From Pseudomonadota bacterium (GTDB taxonomy: Bacteria > Pseudomonadota > Alphaproteobacteria > Rhizobiales > Devosiaceae), in assembly GCA_023387585.1 (NCBI GenBank), contig JAEWHZ010000055.1:1-6417 (forward strand): DNA of 6,417 bases. The letters run 5' to 3'. The notes under the pieces are model-generated. The model saw only the letters and a list, made by a program, of their open reading frames with translations. It had not been told where the DNA came from and did not search any database. Each line of letters starts with the position of its first letter. Positions within the stretch are counted from its first letter, which is position 1. Below are positions 1-5,965 of this stretch, in pieces. The position numbers and the translations under genes are program-made.

Positions 1-1
1 C

Positions 2-193
2 TGCCCGATCGTCATCCTGCAGGGCGGGCAGGACCCCGACGTGCCGCAGGCGCATGCCGTCAGGCTCGTCACCCATCTGCTGCACGACCCGGTGACGCTG
101 ACGCTGATCCCCGACGGCGACCACCGGTTGAGCCGGGCCGAGGACCTTGCGCTGCTCGATGCGGCGATCGAGCGGCTGGCGGGGCAGAATTAG
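2..193 (+). CDS. Alpha/beta hydrolase, C-terminal fragment (5' end outside window)
   Basis: The reading frame enters from the left edge and ends at TAG 191-193, giving the last 63 residues of a protein. The fragment reads like the end of an alpha/beta-hydrolase fold. A beta strand (IVILQGGQDPDVP) carries the acidic residue expected of the catalytic triad (D11 of the fragment, in GGQDPDVP). It is followed by a helix, another strand (VTLTLIPDGDH), and the triad histidine H41 in DGDHRLS, then a C-terminal helix. The D-x-D-V-P plus D-G-D-H-R-L-S pattern resembles, from memory, the ABHD10-like serine hydrolases/thioesterases common in alphaproteobacteria. The nucleophile elbow (GxSxG) lies outside the window, so the subfamily and substrate are not established. 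Its stop overlaps the stop of the converging GNAT gene. Confidence 0.82.
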   Translation, partial: CPIVILQGGQDPDVPQAHAVRLVTHLLHDPVTLTLIPDGDHRLSRAEDLALLDAAIERLAGQN

Positions 194-849
194 GATTCGC
201 GCCGCGCCGCCAGCTTCGTCTTCTGGCGGCCTTCGGGGTCGAAATTGCCGGGGCTGAGCCAGCGTTCATATTCGGCGCGCAGGGCCGGCCATTCGCTATG
301 GATGATCGAGAACCAGGCGGTGTCGCGGCTTTCGTTCTTGACGATCATGTCCTGGCGGAACAGGCCCTCGGGGGTGAAGCCGAAGCGGAGCGCCGCCGCC
401 TTGGAAGCCTCGTTGCGGTCGTTGCACTTCCATTCGAAGCGGCGGTAGCCGAGATCGTCGAAGGCGTGGCGGGCGAACAGGTAAAGGGCTTCGGTGGCCA
501 GCGGGGTGCGCGCCATGGCGGGGCCCCAATAGACGCCGCCGATCTCGATCGAGGCGTGATGCGGGAAGATGCGCAGCCAGCCCTGGCGGCCGACCGCCCT
601 GCCCGTCCGGTTGTCGACGATCGCGACATAGCGGTCGGGACCGGCATCGTTCGTTGCGATCCAGTTCTCGATTTCGGCGACGCTGCCCGGCGCCTCGCTG
701 AGCAGCCAGCGGAAGCGTTCAACCTCGCCTTCGCGCTGGGCGATGGCGAACAGGTCCGGCGCGTGGCGTTTCTCGATCGGCTCGAGGCGAACGAACCGGC
801 CCTGGAGGACGATGCGCTGCGGGGCGGATTTGGCGGGCTTGACGTTCAT
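190..849 (-). CDS. GNAT family N-acetyltransferase (RimJ/RimL-like)
   Basis: A 219-residue protein, last gene of the minus-strand operon. The start is ATG at 849-847; its ATGA overlaps the TGA of the upstream SDR gene by 4 bases. An open frame continues upstream to 1416, but that part only shadows the SDR gene. N-terminal segment FVRLEPIEKRHAPDLFAIA (residues about 19-37) is the typical first strand and helix of RimJ/RimL-type acetyltransferases. The core (about 98-165) has IEIGGVYWGP, an acceptor-fold strand, then ARTPLATEALYLFARHAF and YRRFEWKCNDRNEASKAAALRFGFTPEG, the usual GNAT motif B with N-x-x-S and G-F. The acetyl-CoA loop lacks the textbook R/Q-x-x-G-x-G/A and instead reads ARTPLATEA, which I recall as normal for this subfamily. 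It presumably transfers acetyl from acetyl-CoA to an amine; the substrate is unknown. The stop TAA shares bases 190-193 with the converging hydrolase stop. Confidence 0.92.
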   Translation of the reverse strand: MNVKPAKSAPQRIVLQGRFVRLEPIEKRHAPDLFAIAQREGEVERFRWLLSEAPGSVAEIENWIATNDAGPDRYVAIVDNRTGRAVGRQGWLRIFPHHASIEIGGVYWGPAMARTPLATEALYLFARHAFDDLGYRRFEWKCNDRNEASKAAALRFGFTPEGLFRQDMIVKNESRDTAWFSIIHSEWPALRAEYERWLSPGNFDPEGRQKTKLAARRES

Positions 850-1712
850 TCTTTGCCCGCATGGATGGCCCGAAGGCCGTCGCGCCAGTTGGGGAACAGC
901 ATCTCGATTCCCAGCGCCCGCTTGATGGCGCCGTTCGAGACGCGCTTGTTGTCGGCGTAGAAGGCGCGCTGCATGGGGTTCAACCCGGCGGCCTCGAAGG
1001 GGATTTCGGGCGGCGGGGTCTCGCCCATGAGATCGGCGGCGAAGGCGACGAGGTCCTGCGGCGGGGCGGGCTCGTCGTCGGTGAGGTTGAAAATGCCGTC
1101 GAGCCGGCGCGCGGCGGCGAGCGCGGTGATGCGGGCGATGTCGGCGACATGGATGCGGTTGAACACCTGGCCGGGTTTTATTACGCGCCGCGCCGTGCCC
1201 TGGCGCAGCTTGTCGAAGGTGGACCGGCCGGGGCCGTATATGCCGCCGAGCCGCAGGATTGAGAGCGGTATGCCGCGGCTTCGAGCGTAATCGCGAAAGG
1301 CGTTTTCGGCGCCGATGCGGCGTTGCGCGCGGGCGCTGGTGGTGTCCGTTGCGCCGGTCTCGTCGACCCAGTCGCCGCCGCGATCGCCATAGACGCCGAT
1401 GGTCGAATAATAGCACAGCCAGTCGAGCCGGGGCGCGGCGTCGAGATCGGCCGCGTGATGGCGCAGGGAAGGATCGCCCGCCTCATCGGGGGCGATGGAG
1501 AAGATGGCGGCGCCGGCATCGCGCAGGGCGGGACGCAAAGTCTCGCTCGGTGCGGTGCCGTCGAAGACATGGCCGGCAAAGCCGAGCGCCGAAAGCTGCG
1601 CCGCACCTTCAGGCGTGCGGCTGGTGCCGTCGATGGTTTCGATGCCGCCGGCGCGCAGTTCCGCGGCAGCGGCGCGACCCGAAAAGCCCATGCCGAAGAT
1701 GACGACGCTCAT
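846..1712 (-). CDS. Atypical SDR family protein (NAD(P)-binding, epimerase/dehydratase-like, YeeZ type)
   Basis: A 288-residue Rossmann-fold protein. The start is ATG 1712-1710, overlapping the queG stop as ATGA. The N-terminus SVVIFGMGFSGRAAA has the dinucleotide-binding G-x-G-x-x-G (G7, G9, G12). A central strand WLCYYSTIGVYGDRGGDW (about 98-115) matches the Ser/Thr-x-Tyr-Gly block of extended/atypical SDRs, and LGGIYGPGR (155-163) and NRIHVADIAR (185-194) are further conserved blocks. The C-terminus NKRVSNGAIKRALG (255-268) is typical of YeeZ-like proteins. The usual catalytic Y-x-x-x-K is not visible where expected (about 126-137 reads SARAQRRIGAEN), so it may be a binding or non-classical member; no substrate can be named. 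Position between queG and a GNAT gene suggests co-expression, but does not show a role in queuosine synthesis. Functional name kept generic. Confidence 0.92.
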   Translation of the reverse strand: MSVVIFGMGFSGRAAAAELRAGGIETIDGTSRTPEGAAQLSALGFAGHVFDGTAPSETLRPALRDAGAAIFSIAPDEAGDPSLRHHAADLDAAPRLDWLCYYSTIGVYGDRGGDWVDETGATDTTSARAQRRIGAENAFRDYARSRGIPLSILRLGGIYGPGRSTFDKLRQGTARRVIKPGQVFNRIHVADIARITALAAARRLDGIFNLTDDEPAPPQDLVAFAADLMGETPPPEIPFEAAGLNPMQRAFYADNKRVSNGAIKRALGIEMLFPNWRDGLRAIHAGKE

Positions 1713-2833
1713 CGGGAAAAATCCCGCCATTCGGCGCGCACATCGGCGTCGGGCTCGGCGAGGAGGCGCGAGGCGGCCAAAACCTTCGCCCGTTCCGGAT
1801 CGAGCTGGCCCAGCGCCCAGATGGCGGCGCCGCGCACCAGCGGGGCCTCGTCGGACAGCCGGGCCTCGATTTCGGGGACAAAGCGCGGCAGGGCGGAATT
1901 GCCGATGGCGATCAGCACGTTGCGCAAGAACCGTGCCCGGCCGATTCGCTTGACCGGGGAGCCCGAAAACAGCGCGCGGAAACCGGCATCGTCGAGCCGC
2001 ACCAATTCGCCGAGATCGGGACGCATCAGCTCGGGGCGGGCCATCAGCCTGATCTCGCTCGTCGCCGAGGCGAACTTGTTCCACGGGCACACGGCGAGGC
2101 AGTCGTCGCACCCATAGATGCGGTTGCCCATCGGCTTGCGGAACTGCGTCGGGATCGGTCCCTTGTGCTCGACGCTGAGATAGGCAAGGCAGCGGCGCGC
2201 ATCGAGCCGGAAGGGCGCCGGAAAGGCATCGGTGGGGCAGATGTCGAGGCAGCGCCGGCAACTGCCGCAGCTTTGCCGGTGGGGTTTTGCCGAAGGCAGC
2301 TCGGCGCTGGTGAGGATGGCGCCCAGAAACAGCCAGGAGCCGAATTCGCGGCTGACCAGCACCGTGTGCTTGCCCTGCCAGCCGAGCCCGGCCGCCTCGG
2401 CGAGCGGCTTTTCCATCAGCGGGGCGGTGTCGACGAACACCTTGACCTCGGCGCCGGAGCGGCGGGCCAACAGGCCCGCGAGCTCCTTGAGCCGGCCCTT
2501 GATGATGTCGTGATAATCGCGGTTGCGCGCATAGACCGAGATGGTGCCGATGCCGGGCTCGCCGAGGGTGGCCATCGGGTTCTCGTCCGGGGCGTAGTTG
2601 AGCCCGAGCATGACGACCGAGCGCGCTTCCGGCCACAAAGCGCGCGGCGATCCGCGCCGCTCGGCGGTATCGGCCATCCATTCCATATCGGCGTGCCAGC
2701 CTTCGGCCAGCGCGGTCTCGAGCTTTTGCGGCAGGTCTCGGCGGGCATCGGCCGGGGCTATGCCGAAGGCGGAAAAGCCGAGCGTTTCGGCGCGGGCGCG
2801 CAATTCATCGACGATGGCGCCCGGCCCGGTCAA
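1709..2833 (-). CDS. queG: Epoxyqueuosine reductase QueG
   Basis: A 374-residue protein with family-typical length and motifs. QueG reduces epoxyqueuosine to queuosine at the wobble base of tRNAs with GUN anticodons, using cobalamin and two [4Fe-4S] clusters, in the cytoplasm. The conserved VFVDTAPLMEKPLA holds the catalytic Asp (D135). Eight cysteines fit the two clusters: C189, C192, C195 and C199 (CGSCRRCLDICP), C215 (RRCLAYLS), and C242, C245 and C249 (GCDDCLAVCP). The C-terminal part (about 303-370) looks like HEAT-type helical repeats, as in Gram-negative QueG. No ATG exists near the expected N-terminus; the best start is TTG at 2833-2831, whose TTGA overlaps the TGA of the upstream GST gene and gives MTGPGAIVDELRARAETLGF. 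The frame is open further upstream to 3226, but only as a shadow of the GST gene. The stop overlaps the next start by ATGA. Function is confident; the exact start is less so. Confidence 0.96.
   Translation of the reverse strand: MTGPGAIVDELRARAETLGFSAFGIAPADARRDLPQKLETALAEGWHADMEWMADTAERRGSPRALWPEARSVVMLGLNYAPDENPMATLGEPGIGTISVYARNRDYHDIIKGRLKELAGLLARRSGAEVKVFVDTAPLMEKPLAEAAGLGWQGKHTVLVSREFGSWLFLGAILTSAELPSAKPHRQSCGSCRRCLDICPTDAFPAPFRLDARRCLAYLSVEHKGPIPTQFRKPMGNRIYGCDDCLAVCPWNKFASATSEIRLMARPELMRPDLGELVRLDDAGFRALFSGSPVKRIGRARFLRNVLIAIGNSALPRFVPEIEARLSDEAPLVRGAAIWALGQLDPERAKVLAASRLLAEPDADVRAEWRDFSR
1713..1726 (-). other. Small inverted repeat over the ribosome-binding region of the SDR gene
   Basis: On the minus strand the sequence CGGGA-TTTT-TCCCG forms a perfect 5-bp stem with a 4-base loop. 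It ends exactly one base before the ATG of the SDR gene and lies in the last codons of queG. It would cover the region where a Shine-Dalgarno should be, and no strong one is seen. This would fit coupling in which ribosomes finishing queG open the site, but a 5-bp stem may be chance. Confidence 0.35.
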
Positions 2834-3507
2834 AAGTCGAGATCCGCATAGCCCTTGGCCGCCGGCAGCGCGGTGACGCGGTCGTTGAGCAGCGTGCGGA
2901 AGGCGGGGCGCGATTTGATGCGCATGTACCAGTCCTTCATCTCGCCGGCGAGGTTCCAGTCGAGATCGCCGATATAGTCGAGCGTCGAGACATGGGCGGC
3001 CAGCGCGAAATCGGCGAGGCTCATCTCGTCGCCGGCGAGCCAGCGGCGGGTGGCGCACAGATAGTTGAAATAATGGATGTGCTCGACGAGGTTGGCCTTG
3101 GCCGCCCGCAGCACCGAGGTGTCGGGGCTGGCGCCGCGCTGGTCGCGCTTGGCGATCTTCTCCTCGAAGATGTAGCGCGTCACCTCGTCGTGGAACTTTC
3201 CGGACACCCATTCGAACAGGCGCCACATCTCGGCGCGGGCGGCGACGTCCTGCGGGATCAGCCCGGCGACCGCGTCGGGCGCGTAGACGCTGTCGACATA
3301 ATGGATGGTGGCAAGCAGGCCGACCGCTGCGACGGTCTCCTCCTCGACCAGCACCGGCACGCTGGCGGCGGGGTTGATGTCGAGGAAATCGGGTTCGCGC
3401 AGCCAGGGCTTTATCAGCTCGAGATCGGTCGGGATGCCGTATTCGGCCAGCATCAGCCGGGCGATGCGCGCCGAAGGATCGAGCGGATGATGAAGCAAGG
3501 TCGGCAT
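2830..3507 (-). CDS. Glutathione S-transferase family protein
   Basis: A 225-residue protein, first gene of the minus-strand operon. Start chosen at ATG 3507-3505 (MPTLLHHPLDPSAR), because the thioredoxin-like first strand begins there; an ATG at 3561 would add 18 unrelated residues. The N-terminal thioredoxin fold (about 1-78) shows the first-strand/helix loop with S12-x-R, the catalytic-site position, and the cis-proline block ASVPVLV (P51). The usual E/Q-S glutathione-gamma-glutamyl motif after it is not seen (TVAAVGLLA instead). The all-helical C-terminal domain (about 88-225) contains the N-capping box S163-x-x-D166 in MSLADFALAAH. It probably binds glutathione or a related thiol in the cytoplasm; the substrate is unknown. 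The upstream Shine-Dalgarno is weak (AAGAG). The stop TGA overlaps the TTG start of queG. The family is clear, the biological role is not. Confidence 0.93.
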   Translation of the reverse strand: MPTLLHHPLDPSARIARLMLAEYGIPTDLELIKPWLREPDFLDINPAASVPVLVEEETVAAVGLLATIHYVDSVYAPDAVAGLIPQDVAARAEMWRLFEWVSGKFHDEVTRYIFEEKIAKRDQRGASPDTSVLRAAKANLVEHIHYFNYLCATRRWLAGDEMSLADFALAAHVSTLDYIGDLDWNLAGEMKDWYMRIKSRPAFRTLLNDRVTALPAAKGYADLDF

Positions 3508-3539
3508 GGTTGGCTCTTGTTCCCTGTTCCCGACGCGGC

Positions 3540-3557
3540 CCGGCTTGGTCAAGCCGG
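3540..3557. other. Inverted repeat in the GST/uppP divergent intergenic region
   Basis: The 108 bases between the divergent GST and uppP starts (3508-3615) hold a perfect 7-bp inverted repeat, CCGGCTT-GGTC-AAGCCGG. It could be an operator shared by the two promoters or a hairpin in the 5' leader of the GST operon (33 bases before its ATG). The minus strand of the repeat contains CTTGAC (3553-3548), a perfect alphaproteobacterial -35 hexamer, but no good -10 follows at 17 bases. On the plus strand TTGGTC (3545-3550) and TCTAGA (3567-3572) are a weak, 16-spaced candidate for uppP. Nothing else clear is seen in this interval. Confidence 0.35.
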
Positions 3558-3605
3558 CCAAATCAGTCTAGAGCGATATGGCGAGGCAGGCTCTTCAACC
3601 GCTGT

Positions 3606-3610
3606 AGGAG
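3606..3610 (+). promoter_or_regulatory. Shine-Dalgarno of uppP
   Basis: AGGAG lies five bases before ATG 3616. It fixes the uppP start and excludes the longer open frame running in from 2992. A second ATG at 3611 is out of frame. Confidence 0.8.
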
Positions 3611-3615
3611 ATGGC

Positions 3616-4431
3616 ATGAACGGCGATCAAGGTCTTTTTGTGCCGCTGTTCCTGGGGATCATCGAAGGGCTTACCGAATTCCTTCCGGTCAGCTCGACGG
3701 CGCATCTGCTGCTGGCCGGGCACTTCTTCGGGCTGAGCCAGCCGGCGACCTTCGTGGTGCTGATCCAGCTCGGGGCGATCCTCGGCATCGTCACCATCTA
3801 TTTCACCCGGCTGGCGCTCCTGATCCGCGATGCGCTGACGGGAAAAGCCTATGCTTGGCACTTCGCGGCGGCGGTGGTCATCACCTGCCTGCCGGCCGTG
3901 GTCGCGGGGGTTCTGTTCCGCGACTACATCCAGCAGGTGCTGTACGAGACGCCGCTCGTCATCTGCATCTCGCTGCTGATCGGCGGCATCATCCTTTTGA
4001 TCGTCGACCGCCTGCCGTTCAAACCGGTTCACACCGACATCTACCGCTACCCGCTGCATCTGGCGCTGATCATCGGGCTGTTCCAGATGCTGTCGCTGGT
4101 TCCGGGGGTGTCGCGCTCGGGCTCGACGGTGGTCGGGGCGATGCTGTTCGGCGCCGACAAGCGCTCGGCGGCGGAATACACCTTCTTCGTCGCCCTGCCG
4201 ATCATGGCCGGTGCCTTCGGCTACGACCTCTACAAGAGTCGGGAGATGATCGATCCCGGCCTCGGGCTCAACATCGCCATCGGCTTCGCGGCCAGCTTCG
4301 TCGTCGGGGCGCTGGTGGTGAAATATCTGCTCGACTTCGTGTCGCGGCACGGCTTCGCGCCCTTCGCCTGGTGGCGCATCGCCGTCGGCGGCGCTGGGCT
4401 GATCGCGCTGGGCTTCGGGCTGGGCGGCTAG
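3616..4431 (+). CDS. uppP: Undecaprenyl-diphosphate phosphatase UppP (BacA)
   Basis: A 271-residue polytopic inner-membrane enzyme. It removes one phosphate from undecaprenyl diphosphate so that the lipid carrier can be reused for peptidoglycan and other envelope polymers; overexpression of family members gives bacitracin resistance. The first signature, IIEGLTEFLPVSSTAH (15-30), carries E17, E21, S27 and H30. The second, PGVSRSGST (163-171), carries the phosphate-binding Arg R167. Several hydrophobic helices are visible (for example about 43-63, 84-102, 113-131, 146-162, 188-204, 219-240, 254-270). Length equals the family norm. The start follows a good AGGAG at 3606-3610. It is divergent from the GST-queG operon and converges on the kinase gene, with which it shares the bases of the stop codon (CTAG 4428-4431). 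It appears to be a single-gene transcript; no strong promoter was recognised. Confidence 0.98.
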   Translation: MNGDQGLFVPLFLGIIEGLTEFLPVSSTAHLLLAGHFFGLSQPATFVVLIQLGAILGIVTIYFTRLALLIRDALTGKAYAWHFAAAVVITCLPAVVAGVLFRDYIQQVLYETPLVICISLLIGGIILLIVDRLPFKPVHTDIYRYPLHLALIIGLFQMLSLVPGVSRSGSTVVGAMLFGADKRSAAEYTFFVALPIMAGAFGYDLYKSREMIDPGLGLNIAIGFAASFVVGALVVKYLLDFVSRHGFAPFAWWRIAVGGAGLIALGFGLGG

Positions 4432-5381
4432 ATTGCAAGGAAACGCTCGGCCAGCTCCACGGTGCCGGCGGCATAGCCGGGACGGTGGCGGCGGGCCAGC
4501 GCGGTATCGGCATGCGAGCCGATCCAGGCGGTGAGCGCGAAGCGGCGCAGCAGGATCATGGCCGGCAGGATCTTCGTTCCCGGCGGAAGCGGGCGGCGCG
4601 CGGCATAGCCGTCGCACCAGGCATCGACCAGTTGCGGCACCAGCGGATCGGTCTCGTAAAACGACAGCGCTGCGGCGAGGTCGTAGAGCAGGTAGCCGAA
4701 ACCGCAATCGTCGAAGTCGATCAGCGCCACGCCGTCGCCGGAAACCAGCAGATTGCCCAGCCGCATATCGGCATGGATGAGCCCGAAACGATCCGGGGCC
4801 TCGCCATAGGCGTCGAGCGTTTCGCTCAGGCGGTGCGCGGCTTTTTCCAGCATCGCGCGCATCGGCGCGTCGATATCGGGATTGGCGCGCCAGTCGCCCC
4901 ACAACCCGTCGGCAGGCAGCAGGGTGCGCCCCGTCAGGCGGGGGCGCTCGAAGCCGGGCGGGCGGACGAAGCCGGCGGCATGGGCATGCAGTTGCGCCGC
5001 ATGATCGCCCAGAATGCGGAAGACGGGAACGAGCGCGGCCGACATCGCCGGCTCGGCGCCGCCGATAAAGGGAAACAGCACGCCGATGCGCTGTTCGCCG
5101 GCCTCGACCAGCTCGGCCATGGGCGCGCCGGCGCGGGTGGGGATCGGCGCGGCCACCGGCACGCTGGTAGAGCGGGCGACATCGGCGAGCCAGGCCAGCT
5201 CCGACGCCACCCCGGCCCGACTCTGATAGCCCGGCCGGCACAGGCGCAATATGCGGCGAATGCCTGCGGCGTCGTCGACGGCGAAGACGTCGTTCTCGGA
5301 GCGCGAAACCAGCCGCACCGAAAGCGGGGTCTCCAGTTGCCAGTGCCGCGCGAGCGTGCCGGTGGCGGAAAGAAGCGTCAT
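4428..5381 (-). CDS. Aminoglycoside phosphotransferase (APH)/choline kinase-like family protein
   Basis: A 317-residue kinase-fold protein. Start ATG 5381-5379 (MTLLSATGTLARHW) is preceded by GAGG with 8-base spacing; an upstream in-frame ATG at 5498 would add 39 low-complexity, Arg/Gly-rich residues and is rejected. The N-lobe (about 20-110) contains ENDVFAV and RRILRLCRPGYQS, where an Arg rather than the usual Lys occupies the ATP-contact strand. The hinge follows at VLFPFIGG (101-108). The C-lobe has the Brenner-type catalytic loop LIHADMRLGNLL with H203, D205 and N210, and the metal-binding IDFDDCGFG (D222, D224), then LYDLA. These are complete, so it is probably an active phosphotransferase. 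The family includes APH, choline/homoserine kinases and SrkA/RdoA-like kinases; the substrate is unknown and an antibiotic-resistance role should not be assumed. Its stop TAG overlaps the uppP stop. Confidence 0.92.
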   Translation of the reverse strand: MTLLSATGTLARHWQLETPLSVRLVSRSENDVFAVDDAAGIRRILRLCRPGYQSRAGVASELAWLADVARSTSVPVAAPIPTRAGAPMAELVEAGEQRIGVLFPFIGGAEPAMSAALVPVFRILGDHAAQLHAHAAGFVRPPGFERPRLTGRTLLPADGLWGDWRANPDIDAPMRAMLEKAAHRLSETLDAYGEAPDRFGLIHADMRLGNLLVSGDGVALIDFDDCGFGYLLYDLAAALSFYETDPLVPQLVDAWCDGYAARRPLPPGTKILPAMILLRRFALTAWIGSHADTALARRHRPGYAAGTVELAERFLAI

Positions 5382-5507
5382 CGGGCGCGCCTCGTTGCGG
5401 TTGCGACCGGCAAAGGCCCGGCCCTTCCCGCCGCCCGCCAATTGTGCTCTGCTTCGCCCGGCCCGGTTCGGGGCCATGCCTTTCGCCTGCCGCACCACCT
5501 CATTGTC

Positions 5508-5514
5508 GGGAGAG
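5508..5514 (+). promoter_or_regulatory. Shine-Dalgarno of the DoxX-like gene
   Basis: GGGAGAG precedes GTG 5519 by four bases (core GGGAG by six). It decides the GTG start, as no in-frame ATG is available near the expected N-terminus. No convincing promoter was seen in the 137-base divergent interval 5382-5518. Confidence 0.65.
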
Positions 5515-5518
5515 TCCT

Positions 5519-5914
5519 GTGTTCGCCAAGGCTGCCTATTGGGTGACTACCCTTCTGTTCTGCGCGTTTTATGGGTTCAGCGTCTTCACTTACATATCCG
5601 ACCCCGCGGGCTCGGCGGCCGGATACCAGGCGGTCGGATATCCGGCCTATCTCGTGGGCGTGATGATCTTCGTGAAGATCGCCGGAATTCTCGCCGTGCT
5701 GGTCCGGCGCCCGGTGGGGCTGGCGCAGCTCGCCTATGCCGGCTTCTTCTATCACCTGATCCTCGCCTTCTCGGCCCACGTCACCTCCGGCGTGCCCGGC
5801 TTCGAGATTTCGGTCGTGCTCTTCGCTCTCGTCGTCGTCTCGTGGCTGTCGCAGAACGCGGCCCGCTCGCCGGATGCGGCCTATGTGCCGGCCTGGTTCG
5901 ACCGGCGCGCCTGA
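5519..5914 (+). CDS. DoxX-like family membrane protein
   Basis: A 131-residue inner-membrane protein. The start is GTG 5519, after GGGAGAG; this places a hydrophobic helix at the very N-terminus (FAKAAYWVTTLLFCAFYGF), as in relatives. The frame extends back to 5444 without similarity. Four membrane segments are visible: about 6-26, 43-63, 68-88 and 97-113. The block GYPAYLVGVMIFVKIAG (40-56) followed by RRPVGLAQLAYAGFFYHLI (63-81) and SAH (85-87) matches the DoxX-like pattern (PF13564 type: G-Y-P-x-Y ... K ... A-Y-A-G-F-x-x). The charged tail (about 114-131) is probably cytosolic. DoxX-like proteins have no firmly established common function; some members have been linked to redox or thiol stress. 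Transcribed alone, divergent from the kinase gene. Confidence 0.85.
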   Translation: MFAKAAYWVTTLLFCAFYGFSVFTYISDPAGSAAGYQAVGYPAYLVGVMIFVKIAGILAVLVRRPVGLAQLAYAGFFYHLILAFSAHVTSGVPGFEISVVLFALVVVSWLSQNAARSPDAAYVPAWFDRRA

Positions 5915-5927
5915 ACCGCGAATGCAC

Positions 5928-5956
5928 CGGCGCGCAGGGTGACGCCCCGCGCGCCG
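5928..5956. other. GC-rich hairpin after the DoxX-like gene, no U-tract
   Basis: CGGCGCGC (5928-5935) pairs perfectly with GCGCGCCG (5949-5956), with possible further GGG/CCC pairing inside. It begins 13 bases after the stop of the + strand gene. It could help end that transcript or block decay of its 3' end, but neither side is followed by a T-run, so it is not a canonical intrinsic terminator. Its left arm shares the 10-mer ACCGGCGCGC with the end of the coding region (5901-5910 and 5926-5935). Confidence 0.4.
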
Positions 5957-5965
5957 CCACACATG

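Noticed and set aside
298..960. A plus-strand 220-codon frame antisense to GNAT
   Set aside because: Periodic GC-rich shadow with no recognisable protein features; the GNAT motifs on the minus strand are clear.
850..1416. N-terminal extension of the GNAT frame
   Set aside because: The extra residues are Arg/His/Pro-rich shadow of the SDR gene. The acetyltransferase fold begins at the ATG at 849, which is coupled to the SDR stop.
3545..3580. TTGGTC / TCTAGA or GATATG as the uppP promoter
   Set aside because: Only partial matches with poor spacing; too weak to list as a promoter.
3595..5241. A 548-codon minus-strand open frame antisense to uppP
   Set aside because: Its translation is Arg/Asp/Gln-rich without motifs and conflicts with two well-supported genes.
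4428..5381. Antibiotic resistance (aminoglycoside phosphotransferase) gene
   Set aside because: The fold matches, but the family is broad, the gene sits among core genes, and its composition resembles its neighbours. Nothing indicates acquired resistance.
5460..5475. GGCCC-GGTTCG-GGGCC hairpin in the 5' leader of the DoxX-like gene
   Set aside because: Only a 5-bp stem in very GC-rich DNA; expected by chance.
3510..5546. A 678-codon plus-strand open frame covering uppP and the kinase gene
   Set aside because: It is a shadow in GC-rich DNA: low-complexity, Arg/Gly/Ala/His-rich translation with no family motif, whereas uppP and the kinase show complete catalytic motifs in other frames.
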